Shown here piece after piece: positions 25,501-32,660 of a DNA stretch of 64,000 nt; position 1 is the stretch's first letter; each line of letters begins with the position of its first letter. The DNA comes from Bimastos eiseni (lineage: Eukaryota > Annelida > Clitellata > Crassiclitellata > Lumbricidae). The stretch is from positions 21,962,900 to 22,026,899 of the forward strand of contig OY365806.1 of NCBI GenBank assembly GCA_959347315.1, read 5' to 3'. Made by a program: the position numbers and the translations under genes. The notes under the pieces are model-generated. The model did not search any database, was not told where the DNA came from, and worked only from the letters and a program-made list of their open reading frames with translations.

Positions 25501-26457
25501 CCAGCTATACGGCACTACAAAAGACAAAATTATAAATTATTCATCGCCTTATAGAATATAAGTGCATTTCACTTAGAAGGCTGATAAAAGTGATGCAAAA
25601 TATGCAAGGGCCAAAGATAGCTCTCTTGCCATTAACCTTTATCTGTTCGCTGAACCATGAAATAAAAGATACTGATAAAGCAATTACTACACTAGATCAA
25701 AATTGAGTATAGTACTTAATACTGAGACATTTAAAAATCAGTTTACCTTTCTAAGACATGTTCCTCAGATTCAGAATTACTAATTGATACAACCTCATCA
25801 CAAAGTTTCTTTAGTGACAACAAAGTTATGAAATGTTCCCTGAGTTAGAGCAGCATTGTTGTCTTTTCAACTTTTATTAAGGTTATCTGAATTCAGCATT
25901 AGTAATCTTCTTTAGGAGTAATCTCCTCAGACTCACTCGTTAGGCCATCCCTCCCTCTCATCACACTGATCTAAACGGTATATTAGTGTGACTGCAATTA
26001 AATACCTTGCACATTATTATAACCAGTTGCAGTGCTCTAGTAGAAAATTTCTGCATTAAACACACAAATAAAATATGGAAGTTTTAATGTATCAAACAAG
26101 TTAACTGAACAAACAAATATAAACAGCACAACATTAAGAGAAAACTTTCAGCGTTTTAAAATCTAAGATATATGCAATACTGTATAAAATAATTAACCAA
26201 ATAGTAAACAAGAAGAAATATTTATCAATCCTCTGCTACATAGTCTTGCCCAGTCATCCACTGACATTTTAGTCATTAGTAATAAACTATTACAATATCA
26301 GTGCTAACAAGCTTTAATAAAGTTAGTGTTAAGAGAGGATTCCTACCTCACAGATGAATCTCTGTCTATTTTTTGAACCAGCTGAACGAAATTCATAATT
26401 TGGTGTTGTCTTCCTTTTCCCACACCAAGCATAAAGAAATTGCTTGATATCAGTCAT
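791..26457 (-). CDS. DHX9: DHX9 / RNA helicase A, complete coding region in 30 exons
   Basis: ATP-dependent DExH-box helicase that unwinds RNA and RNA:DNA hybrids and works in transcription and RNA processing (family knowledge). Coding exons, minus strand: 26457-26347, 25514-25371, 25168-25069, 24498-24377, 23971-23832, 20695-20649, 19995-19859, 19113-19021, 18515-18348, 17947-17870, 17114-16995, 16777-16706, 15309-15168, 14812-14730, 13422-13266, 12443-12325, 11724-11623, 11220-11106, 10548-10454, 10086-10013, 9440-9288, 8916-8756, 8136-8025, 7456-7289, 6678-6594, 5158-5060, 4475-4308, 3480-3365, 3052-2849, 1580-791. Every junction keeps frame; the sum is 4275 nt, 1424 aa plus TAA. The start is the ATG opening [16 protein letters not shown], which matches the DHX9 N-terminus; it lies 3 nt after a good acceptor (26463-26461), so an untranslated first exon probably lies upstream. 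Human DHX9 is about 1270 aa; the excess is mostly in the Gly-rich tail. Exon edges were read by eye and not backed by cDNA. Confidence 0.95.
2290..2645 (+). mobile_element. CR1-like LINE reverse transcriptase tail, decayed
   Basis: Plus-strand translation, with frameshifts, reads LQWLRIGE, then [20 protein letters not shown], then [13 protein letters not shown] or, in another frame, [20 protein letters not shown]. This is the order found in the C-terminal end of CR1/L2-type reverse transcriptases (LHWLP, YL..L, GxxxWNxLP). It sits in DHX9 intron 29, opposite to the gene. Confidence 0.6.
2849..4475 (-). other. DHX9: DHX9 exons 27-29: OB-like domain and C-terminal helical segment (residues 1000-1161)
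   Basis: Exon 27 (4475-4308) contains [18 protein letters not shown] and [11 protein letters not shown]. Exon 28 (3480-3365) contains [20 protein letters not shown]. Exon 29 (3052-2849) contains [19 protein letters not shown]. For exon 29 I chose the donor at 2848 (GAAGA|gtacgt), not the weaker one 3 nt on, because only this one keeps the frame into the Gly-rich exon, giving [15 protein letters not shown]. Confidence 0.9.
5645..5830. repeat. Degenerate minisatellite in DHX9 intron 26
   Basis: Irregular tandem copies of a unit resembling AGTGAGCAGCTGAGACCCT, with variants such as agtgagcagaaaac and agtaagcagctgagac. There are about six to eight units of 20-35 bp. There is no coding meaning. 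Confidence 0.7.
6134..6450. mobile_element. 317-bp hAT-type MITE with 8-bp target duplication
   Basis: Ends are CAGCGTTTCCCAAACTG and, inverted, ATTGGGAAACGCTG. The 8 bases before (6126-6133) and after (6451-6458) are both CTCTAAAA. TIR type, TSD length and lack of coding capacity fit a hAT-derived miniature element. It lies in DHX9 intron 25. Confidence 0.9.
6718..6970 (-). mobile_element. LINE 3' fragment immediately upstream of DHX9 exon 25
   Basis: Minus-strand translation gives GPMEWNGLP, then AQFKSKLKT (frameshifted), typical of a LINE reverse transcriptase end. It is followed by a GCGCGTTATAAATGC-type 3' tail and a short TGTAT repeat at 6718-6735. The insertion shares the strand of DHX9 and ends only about 40 nt before the exon 25 acceptor. 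Confidence 0.65.
9288..11724 (-). other. DHX9: DHX9 exons 17-21: second RecA-like helicase domain (residues 612-790)
   Basis: Exon 18 (11220-11106) contains [16 protein letters not shown] (motif IV region). Exon 19 (10548-10454) contains [19 protein letters not shown]. Exon 20 (10086-10013) contains [19 protein letters not shown] (motif V). Exon 21 (9440-9288) has QRRGRAGR at 767-774 (motif VI, arginine fingers). Intron 17 starts with GC, not GT (GAG|gcaagt, exon end at 11623). Confidence 0.95.
12520..13080. repeat. AT-rich interspersed repeat with many TAACTAGTTAC motifs
   Basis: Repeated direct and inverted copies of AACTAGTTA / AGTAACTA occur across DHX9 intron 15, starting near CAGTGTTGCAAG at about 12525. 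This suggests a decayed hAT-like element. The far end was not identified. Confidence 0.4.
13662..13728. mobile_element. Miniature TTAA-flanked element (copy 1)
   Basis: Palindromic unit with CACAAGCTGCAATGGTTTCC near the left and AAAAGCTCATAATTTCAGGG at the right, followed by TTAA. It aligns by eye with the copy at 24091-24153. The TTAA flank and the CCCTTTAA-type end suggest a piggyBac-derived miniature element. Confidence 0.5.
13790..13880 (-). mobile_element. Fragment of a CACGTGTCC-type MITE
   Basis: Read on the minus strand it begins TAGGGTAACCACGTGTCC and continues with GGGACC / CCTGGA inverted words, a common miniature-transposon pattern. It abuts the hAT element at 13884 and supplies that element's left target site. 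Confidence 0.4.
13884..14603 (+). mobile_element. hAT transposon remnant with transposase C-terminal fragment
   Basis: Ends are CAGTGGTTCCCAACTGG and, inverted, CCATTGGTTCCCAACC-like sequence (right end GGTTGGGAACCTGTG). Flanks are CCCTATCT and CCCTAATCT, a likely 8-bp duplication with one indel. Inside, 13977-14189 encodes [17 protein letters not shown] and, frameshifted, [13 protein letters not shown], both matching the C-terminal end of hAT (ZBED-like) transposases. It is non-functional. Confidence 0.8.
14988..15036. mobile_element. Miniature TTAA-flanked palindrome (copy 2)
   Basis: Preceded by TTAA at 14984-14987, it reads CCCTTTAACGACCAGCC and folds on GCTGGTCGTATTAGGG. It is about 49 bp. 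The same arms recur at 15997-16048. Confidence 0.6.
15640..15810 (-). mobile_element. tRNA-Leu/Ser-like SINE
   Basis: On the minus strand a head reads GCACAGTGGCCGATTGGTTG (A box) and AGCATGTTCGACCCTCG (B box) with a class-II-like arm between. A body containing CCTTGGGCAAGTCC follows. The mismatched acceptor stem and the extra body argue against a working tRNA gene. Confidence 0.6.
15997..16048. mobile_element. Miniature TTAA-flanked palindrome (copy 3)
   Basis: TTAA precedes it at 15993-15996. The arms CCCTTTAACGACCAGCC and GCTGGTCGTTGAAG pair to form a hairpin. It is nearly identical in arms to the copy at 14988. Confidence 0.6.
17186..17608. mobile_element. 423-bp hAT-type MITE rich in CGAATAG/GGCCGAAT words
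   Basis: Ends are TAGGGCTGTACTGAG and (right) GGTACAACCTTA. Flanks CATTAAAT (17178-17185) and CTTTAAAT (17609-17616) match at 7 of 8 bases. The interior has repeated ATTCGGCCGAATA palindromes. An inverted relative lies at 57817-58290. Confidence 0.8.
18348..19113 (-). other. DHX9: DHX9 exons 8-9: spacer and minimal transactivation segment (residues 268-354)
   Basis: Exon 8 (19113-19021) encodes a short spacer ([20 protein letters not shown]). Exon 9 (18515-18348) contains [16 protein letters not shown] followed by IDEGP. This matches the MTAD of RNA helicase A, whose tryptophans mediate contact with RNA polymerase II (established for the human protein). In the assembled protein the three tryptophans fall at 332, 339 and 342. 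Confidence 0.93.
20722..21010 (-). mobile_element. CR1-like LINE 3' end, copy of the 34.3-kb element
   Basis: Its reverse complement matches the plus-strand copy at 34.84-35.09 kb nearly word for word (CCCTTTTGCACGCACTTCC, AATGCAGAATCGGGC, GACAGTTTT in inverse). It ends in ATTGATTG repeats at 20722-20742. It encodes the last approximately 60 residues of a reverse transcriptase. It lies within DHX9 intron 5, on the same strand, only about 27 nt upstream of the 47-nt exon 6 (20695-20649). Confidence 0.75.
21114..21350 (-). mobile_element. LINE reverse transcriptase C-terminus with TGATGATG tail
   Basis: The frame reads [20 protein letters not shown], then [12 protein letters not shown], then YGRCAQD and stop. 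This is the usual end of RTE-like or related LINE ORFs. A run of ATC/TGATGA triplets follows at 21114-21140. It is related to the fragment at 52860-53760. Confidence 0.8.
21616..22492. mobile_element. hAT-like element, nested and decayed
   Basis: Ends are CAGTGGTCACCAACCTG and, inverted, CAGTGGTCACCAACCTTG. The 8-bp flanks (CAGTATGG and CATCCTCG) do not match well. The interior near 21890 has a frame starting [15 protein letters not shown], possibly a transposase N-terminus. A second repeat containing CGGGCGAATGCCGGGTACCC near 22275 is nested inside. Confidence 0.6.
22574..22931 (+). pseudogene. Unrecognised Cys-rich reading frame in DHX9 intron 5
   Basis: From 22574 to 22783 one frame of 69 codons has eight cysteines (segments [34 protein letters not shown]) and no ATG near its start. 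Another frame takes over at 22740 and ends [15 protein letters not shown] at 22929. A frameshift between them would join the two. It could be a broken retrocopy, an exon of an opposite-strand gene, or chance. I do not recognise a family. Confidence 0.25.
24091..24153. mobile_element. Miniature TTAA-flanked element (copy 4)
   Basis: Flanked by TTAA on both sides (24087-24090 and 24154-24157). Arms are CCTTTATCAACGAGCTGC and AGCTCATCACTAAAGGG. The interior TTCCCATACAATTTAGTAC also occurs, slightly changed, in the 13.66-kb copy. Confidence 0.65.
24377..25168 (-). other. DHX9: DHX9 exons 3-4: linker between the dsRBDs (residues 86-159)
   Basis: Exons 25168-25069 and 24498-24377 join in phase 1 through a split Gly codon. 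They encode a Pro/Gly-rich, low-complexity linker (segments [17 protein letters not shown] and [19 protein letters not shown]). The linker is the least conserved part of the N-terminal half, as is usual for DHX9; the boundaries rest on splice signals and phase. Confidence 0.85.
25371..26457 (-). other. DHX9: DHX9 exons 1-2: first dsRNA-binding domain (residues 1-85)
   Basis: Exon 1 (26457-26347) encodes the start and first strands of dsRBD1, ending in the segment NRQRFICE. Exon 2 (25514-25371) begins [20 protein letters not shown], the loop and lysine-bearing helix that contact dsRNA in this family, and continues into [15 protein letters not shown]. Both junctions are phase 0. This domain recruits structured RNA in DHX9. 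Confidence 0.95.
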
Positions 26458-26460
26458 CGT

Positions 26461-26990
26461 CTGGAAGAAATGCATGTAAATTATTAGCAATAATACAGAC
26501 ATAATGAGATACCGTAAAAGAAATTCTTCAGGACTGTTAGTAAGGTTGTCATGTAACAGGTCATACATAATGTCAAATTAAACATTCACAACTTACCTTA
26601 AGTCAAGTATGTCAGATCTGTTTTATAGCAATGTTTCCATGCTTTACCAAAGTTCTACAACAGCTCTTCACAATATTAATGACTGAAGTAAAATCTAATT
26701 TAGGTTACGTGGTTCTGGCTAAGTACAAATAACATGACCAAAATCGACCCAGATTCTGAGAGAACAAGAGCACTGTGTATTAGAAATTATACAATAAGAA
26801 AATAAGAATTTATGTCAGAATCATTTCAACCATACAAACAGTGCTTGAAGAACAAACTTACGCCGATTTTACACAATTTCTGGACACATTGCTTTAATCA
26901 ATTAATTTATTATATTTAGAAACTTTGTGAATAAATTCTCAAGCGACGAGTAGAAGTTTTTGTGTCTTAGAATGCTTGCGAGAAAATGTT
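26461..26990. other. 5' flank of DHX9 coding region, no gene seen
   Basis: A splice acceptor (CTTCCAG at 26467-26461) shows that transcription starts further up, but I could not identify the untranslated exon or a core promoter. The sequence is AT-rich. Confidence 0.4.
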
Positions 26991-26994
26991 TTAC

Positions 26995-27250
26995 GAGGGA
27001 TAAATCTTCTGCAGCTGAAAGTGCGGTCACAATATAACAAAAAGTTACTTCTACGGCCGAAAAAATATCTCGCATGAGCAACCAAAAACACGCCTAAATT
27101 CTTTTAATATGCCTAGTGAGGATCGGTTCAGGTCAGGTTAGGCATCTTGGTGGTCGATTAGGTGCCGTGAGTTCAGGGTCAGGTTAAGTGGGCAAACATT
27201 TGACATGGGGTTAATTTTCTATGGACGAAATTCTGTAGGCGCCGAGTACA
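26995..27250. repeat. GGCCGAAA-type repeat (copy 1) with telomere-like inner repeats
   Basis: Left end has TCTGCAGCTGAAAGTGCGG and AGTTACTTCTACGGCCGAAA. The interior has GGTCAGGTTAGGC / GGGTCAGGTTAAG units. The same layout occurs at 28395 and 28806. Confidence 0.5.
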
Positions 27251-27442
27251 TATGTCAAGGGATGTGTTTTGTATGACACAGTAAGTAAGTACAACCTTTA
27301 TAACGCTTATTGCATGGGTTAGTAACTAAGTAGGCACAGCCTTTATTACCCCACAAAGGGACATAAAAATTTTATATAAGGAATACATATAAGTAATAAT
27401 AAAATATAGCGATAACAAGGTATAGATAATGGTATTGCATAG

Positions 27443-28219
27443 TAGAGCTGTACCGATAGCACTTTTTGTTGATTATGCCGATACCAATTATTGCTGATTA
27501 TTCATTTGCCGATGCCCGATTATTTAGCTGAATGATTATTTAGCCGATTATTTCCTTGTGTTTCCCAAGATGTCCAGTTCCAAAAGATAGACCTACTGCT
27601 ACTGCCTACTGTTGTGATACAAGCGAACGCTTGCTTCGTAGGAGATGTATCATGTAGCTGGGGACTAATCCTAGGCAGGTAATACAGATTAGATAACCGC
27701 CCACCGTCGAACTGTGCCCAGGGTAATTAAAGGCCAAGGAACGGTTGGCCTATTCACAGCCACCCATTTAGTCTCAGCCTCTCAGGCGATTGGCAGCTAG
27801 CATGTATTCATTAGGCATGCCTCCACGATGTACATTCATCAGTTTCTCTGTTGAATTGGCCAGCCGTTCCTTGGCTTGAATTGGCCAGCCATTCCTTGGC
27901 CCATAAGCAGGCACTATGACTCAATCTGCACAAGACCTATGTTGACACATTCCCGTGGTCTATACTAGCACAGTGGGTGGTCTCACCAATGGTCCGAAGA
28001 AGCCATTGGCTCGACGACACAATATGGGAACGGAACGAAATGCCGTTGTTCACAGACCCAGAGATGTTGCTGTCGTCATTTTGCTTTTATAGACTTAAAA
28101 TAATAATATGAAATTTTAAAAAAAAATTTCTAAATATTGGCGTCGATTATCTTGTCGATATCCGATATCTCTATAATTGGCCCGATTAATCGGCCGGCCG
28201 ATTAATCGGTACAACTCTA
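27443..28219. mobile_element. 777-bp hAT-type element with perfect 8-bp target duplication
   Basis: Ends are TAGAGCTGTACCGAT and (right) ATCGGTACAACTCTA, an inverted pair. TTGCATAG flanks it on both sides (27435-27442 and 28220-28227). The interior is rich in GCCGAT/ATCGGC words and includes repeated TTGGCCAGCCGTTCC segments. There is no transposase frame. Confidence 0.9.
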
Positions 28220-28394
28220 TTGCATAGTTATGTTTAAGAGATTAGGCGTTGTTAGCAATTGAAATATTTAGGCATCCTGAATGAGGGTCTGTTATATTCA
28301 GGGTTAGCATGACTTAATTCGTCAATAAAAGTAAGGTGTTGGCAATGAAAGGGTCGTTTTGTTCGGTGACTGTTTGTAGATATGAGTGATGTCA

Positions 28395-28545
28395 CTGCGG
28401 CCGAAACTTCGACCTCACAACCCAAAGAAAATTTACTTCTGTGGTAGGTTTTTACATGCAAATAAAAACAGACACTAACCCAAACCCTAACCGACCAAAC
28501 TATGCTTAACCTGACCATAACTGACATTCACGACGCCTAACCTTG
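28395..28545. repeat. GGCCGAAA-type repeat (copy 2)
   Basis: TGCGGCCGAAACTTCGACC and TTTACTTCTGTGGT are followed by CACTAACCCAAACCCTAACC, the reverse sense of the inner repeat in copies 1 and 3. Confidence 0.45.
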
Positions 28546-28706
28546 CACTGATGCATAACTGTCTCTGTGGGTCTTCCTGGCCTACCTTCTGGCCCTCCGC
28601 ACTAGCGTCTCCTCTATTCCGCACTGGGCGGGCTTCCCTTCTTTCCTCTGCCCGCAGGCGGCTCCCCGCATGCGCTGTGCCACGGCCAAATCCAGGTGCT
28701 TCCATT
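28546..28706 (+). mobile_element. LINE fragment (same family as 50.8-51.3 kb)
   Basis: The frame reads ALMHNCLCGSSWPTFWPSAL and RTGRASLL, matching ALMRSCLLDSAPPTFWSSAL of the minus-strand copy at 51.2 kb. It ends at an ATTACAATTACAAATTACC tail. Confidence 0.6.
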
Positions 28707-28805
28707 ACAATTACAAATTACCCTAATGGCATAAGCGTGCTAAACCGTCGACTTCAAATTACGTAAGCCAATACTATATTATTATGGTCCTTATTATTAT
28801 GAATA

Positions 28806-29109
28806 AATCATCTGCGGCAGAAAGTTCGGACGCGATACAAACGAAAATGTTACCTCTATGGTCGAACCCATACAAAATCTGGCGCGTGAAGACCTCTGCA
28901 CATGCTCTACCATTGGCGCATGCGCACTACTGTTAAAACACCTAAAAATTTGTAATACGAGTCGTCAGGGTCGTTTAGGGTCGGATTACGCATCGTGAGG
29001 ATCGTCTAGGCACTCTAGGGTTAGTGTCGCTTTTAAACATATACAAAGAACTTACGGTCGCAGAAGTTATTTTTCTGTGCGTTTTCAGGCCGAACTTTCA
29101 GCCACAGAA
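28806..29109. repeat. GGCCGAAA-type repeat (copy 3), inverted ends visible
   Basis: Left end TCTGCGGCAGAAAGTTCGGA and inverted right end TCTGTGGCTGAAAGTTCGGC pair. The inside holds GTCGTTTAGGGTCGG and CTCTAGGGTTAGTG. It is probably a non-autonomous foldback-like element. Confidence 0.5.
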
Positions 29110-29433
29110 TATTTATTATTAGTGAGTGGCTTTTTCCGTCAAAAGCAACAAATTGTCAAATCAAATTCTGACTTTCGTAAACTGAAGAATTAATGGCAAT
29201 AGTTATACGATACCTTGAAATACCCCAACTATCGAGTTTTATCGTTTTATTATTTATTGGCATGAAATCAGGTTTCGCATGCATTTACCGTTAACCGGAA
29301 ATACCACTGACATATTATTATATTGGGAACACAACTGTACAGCATTCAATCCTTCTTGAGTGACGGAGCAATAATATATAAATATGCAGCCGTACCGGTC
29401 AATAATGTATTTTGCAAATCTGAACTCAACTTA

Positions 29434-30705
29434 GGGGCCGTTCACATATTATATAACGCTCAAGGGGTAGGTGGGTTCCTGTTTTGTTAGTGTTATATTG
29501 TGTATGGATGGCATTGGTGGGGGGTAGGCAGGTTGAAGGTTTTGTAATATAACAAACTTTTTCAGCTTATGCTATTTTGCCTGTTTGGCTGCCAATTGGA
29601 AATTCCATGTACCACAGACCTTAATTTTTTAATCGAAGTTCACAATACGTTGTGAACCAAAACTAGCACCATCAGCTGCGATCTGGCGAATTGATTTGAC
29701 GTTCTTAGTTATTATTTATGAAATTTCCCTTGTAACAGTTTTCTGTTTACAATTTTAACAATTTCCTGTGCATTATATTAGCTGTAAACGCTCGTAAATT
29801 CAATTCTGTGTGATTTGTTTTCATTCTGGTTTAAATTTAAACTAATTCACTCGAAATAATTATTTCGGTAGGTATTGTGAAGATATGTTTGACTGCATTT
29901 TCCGTAGTATGTGTATTAGTTGATATTTGCTAAAACACTCAATTGTAGTTGTAGCATACATCTCTGTATCATACGCTATTAAATAAGGTAGAGTTGTACC
30001 GCGAACCTGTCGATAAATACGTGATAGTGCAATATTAAACCAATCGATCGATTCTTTGTGATACTCTAATGCTCATTTCTAGTGCACAACAGAAGGGAAG
30101 GAAATGCTGTTCTCGATAGGATTTACCATGTATTATCATGCTGTTATAGTAGGCCTACATGTAGATACATGGTGACAATCGTCGACTACCCAATTGTACG
30201 GGAAGATGAACTACAGCTGCCATATTGGACTGACTGGACAGCTAATTACGTTCTATATTAACAAACGCTCTATATTCCTATATTCTATATTAGATTCTAT
30301 ATTAACAAATTTTAAAGAGTTTTAATATGGTTTGAACTCTTTTAAAGGTTTGCTGTCTTCACACTGTATACTAATTAACTATATTAACGCCTCTTGCATT
30401 TCTAGTATTAAACGATTAATGTGCTAATTTGCATAGTCTAGTAGCTAAATTATAGTACTGACTAACATAATCTAGTCACTATTAAAGCGCTAACTAACAT
30501 TGTATTGTTAAAAAAATTTCAAACTGTGCAATACAATTATGTCGATTATATGTCTTTTAATGTGCTTATAGACTGGGGTGGTGTAGAGGGGTAGGTAGCA
30601 TATCTGTTATATAAAATAGGGATAGGGGGGTTATATAACGTTATTAGGGGTAGTGGTGGGCCAAAAAATGAGATTTTCTGCGTTATATAATATGTGAATG
30701 GCCCC
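29434..30705. mobile_element. PIF/Harbinger-like non-autonomous element, 1272 bp
   Basis: Inverted ends GGGGCCGTTCACATATTATA and (right, inverted) GGGGCCATTCACATATTATA extend as GGGG/GTAGG-rich subterminal repeats. Flanks are TTA (29431-29433) and TTA (30706-30708), the 3-bp TWA duplication typical of this superfamily. No transposase is seen. Confidence 0.8.
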
Positions 30706-30777
30706 TTAACGTGACTTATGAAGTTTAACGACACATAAGCTGGCCTCTAATAATAGTTTTGATAGCTTAATTATTTA

Positions 30778-30985
30778 TGGGGGTCGCGTAGAGTAGTGGT
30801 GAACGCACTGGGACGCAGCGCTGAGAAACCGAGTTCGAGACACGTATCCCGAGACCCGTGTCCCCCAAGGTTGACTTCTTTCCTTTTTTCACTAGGCGGC
30901 GGCGTTGTTAATAAAGAGATGCATAACGTAATGGGGCGCCCTGCGTGGCTGCCGACGGTTAAATTGTAGAGTCCCTGCCAACATG
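30778..30985 (+). mobile_element. tRNA-derived SINE (copy 1)
   Basis: The head has TAGTGGTGAACGCACTGGG (A box) and CCGAGTTCGAGACACG (B box). A body with CCAAGGTTGACTTCTTTC and GGGGCGCCCTGCG follows. It aligns along its length with 41757-41950. Confidence 0.75.
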
Positions 30986-31094
30986 CCCATATTGAACGGA
31001 TATCCAAATTAGATGGGCTCATGGGCTGAGGCTAGCCCATGTCAAGCCCATCTGGGCGTGAGATAAGGTGCCTATTATCCGAAATAAAATGTTG

Positions 31095-31803
31095 GCGATG
31101 AGTGGGCTTGTGGGCTAGGGTTGCCCACATTACACCCATATTGGGTTGCGCTTATCAGGCCATTAACCAACTTTTGCAATATCCGACTTTTGGTGAGCGA
31201 TGAGTGGGTTCAAGGGCTTGGGCTGCCCACATCACACCCATACGGGATTACGCTTCGCAGCCCATTAGCCAATTTTTCCAATATCCGTCTTTCGGGAGGT
31301 CGATGAGTGGGCACGTGGGCTTAGGCTGCCCACATCACGCCCAGATGGGATTACGCTTGGCAGCCCATTGATCAACATTGCAATATCCAACTATTGGGTG
31401 TGCGACGAGTGGGCTCGTGCCCACATCACACCCAGGTTTGATTTCGCTTAGCAGCCTTTTAGCCAACATTTGCAATATATGACTTTTGTGTGGGCGATGA
31501 GTGGGCTCGTGGGCTTGGGCTGCCTACATCACGCCCAGATGGGATTACTTTTAGCAGCCCATTACCCAATATTTGCAATATCCAATTTTTGGGTGGGCGA
31601 TGTGTGGACTCGTGGGCTTGGGCTGCCCACATCACACCCAGGTGGGATTACGCCTAGCAGCCCATTAACCAATATATGCAATATAGAACCTCAGGGTGAG
31701 CGATGAGTGGGATCAAGGGCGTGGGCTGCCCACATCACACCCATATGGGATTACGCGTCGCAACCCATAAACCAACTTTTACAATATCCAACTTTTGGGT
31801 GGG
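31095..31803. repeat. Tandem array, about seven units of 103 bp
   Basis: Units start at CGATGAGTGGGC near 31096, 31198, 31301, 31403, 31495, 31598 and 31701, ending at 31804. Spacing is 102-103 bp, except one unit of 92 bp with a deletion. Each unit has GTGGGCTTGGGCTGCCCAC, which can form a hairpin, then CACCC, GGGATTACGC and TTGCAATATCC. A degenerate unit precedes at 31010. Open frames here are by-products of the repeat. Confidence 0.95.
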
Positions 31804-31810
31804 CGATAAT

Positions 31811-32418
31811 TAGGGCTGTAAATTATTCACGGTCGTCGCGGGATTCGCAAAATTCGCGAATTTTAACGTTTTGCCGCGAATGACCGCGAATTTGACAGCT
31901 TTCTCGTGTTGCTTAATTTGTGTTTTTGATGTGGACCATGTGGTAAAGGCAAAGGTTAGAAACATTAGTTACGACGTCTTCGTGTGTCAAAACATTCGGT
32001 GTCTACAGGAAGACGTTCAGTTTAAGCCCGGTACGTTTCAGGTGATCGGCGAGGGACGATCTATTGTCATGCAGTGTGCACTGTGCACGTCGAATTTAAT
32101 CGGAGGGACAGTTCACGCGAATAATCACCGTTCACAAGCGCAAAGCACATAATGTAGAATGTGGAGAGGCGAAATCCGCGAAAAGGAAATAATTGCAACC
32201 TGCTCTTTCAGCTGTGTTTGCAAAGCAGACGTCGCAGCAACAGCACCCGCGATTATTGGCATGAATAGTCGTTGATCATACTCGGTTATTGACTTATTTA
32301 TTGTGTAATTTGTGTACCTAACACATTTGACCGCGAAAGCGCCGCGAAATCTATGTTTTTGGCCGCGAATTGACCAGCGAATTTTTCAATTTTCGTCTGC
32401 GAAAAATTTACAGCCCTA
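31811..32418 (+). mobile_element. hAT-type element (608 bp) with zinc-finger-like remnant
   Basis: Ends TAGGGCTGTAAATTATTC and (right) AAATTTACAGCCCTA are inverted. Flanks GCGATAAT (31803-31810) and GCAATAAT (32419-32426) match at 7 of 8. Subterminal CGCGAA words are dense. Frame 31871-32152 includes VMQCALCTSNLIG and HANNHRSQAQS, similar in layout to a BED zinc finger of hAT transposases. Confidence 0.8.
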
Positions 32419-32434
32419 GCAATAATCCATGAGC

Positions 32435-32660
32435 AGATGAACGGAGAGAAGCCCGTTGGGGAAATGGAAAACATTCTGGTACAGATCGAGAGCCCAAAAG
32501 TACGCCGGAGTAGAGCCAACAAGACAGTTTTGCATCATAGTAAGAACTTTACAGTGCATGCGTTGAGGTGCAGGAAGCCAATGAAGAGATCACGGATGAA
32601 AGATAAGATATATGAAAGCTTAGGGATGCCACTAATTAGTCGACGAGATGACGATTAATT
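32435..32660 (-). mobile_element. LINE fragment, decayed
   Basis: The minus strand reads HWLPAPQRMHCKVLTMMQNC with frameshifts and STPAYFWAL, matching HWLPAPQRIRFKTLALMRSC of the 51.2-kb copy. Both flanks have been lost. Confidence 0.55.

Noticed and set aside
30784..30850. Possible tRNA gene (A and B boxes)
   Set aside because: The stems do not pair properly and the unit continues into a 200-bp body shared with a second copy, so it is a SINE.
31121..31706. Plus-strand frames with repeated GLPTSHP-type segments
   Set aside because: Produced by the 103-bp tandem units; the frame changes between units and no start context exists.
31095..31803. CRISPR-like array
   Set aside because: Units are contiguous with no unique spacers, and the window is eukaryotic.
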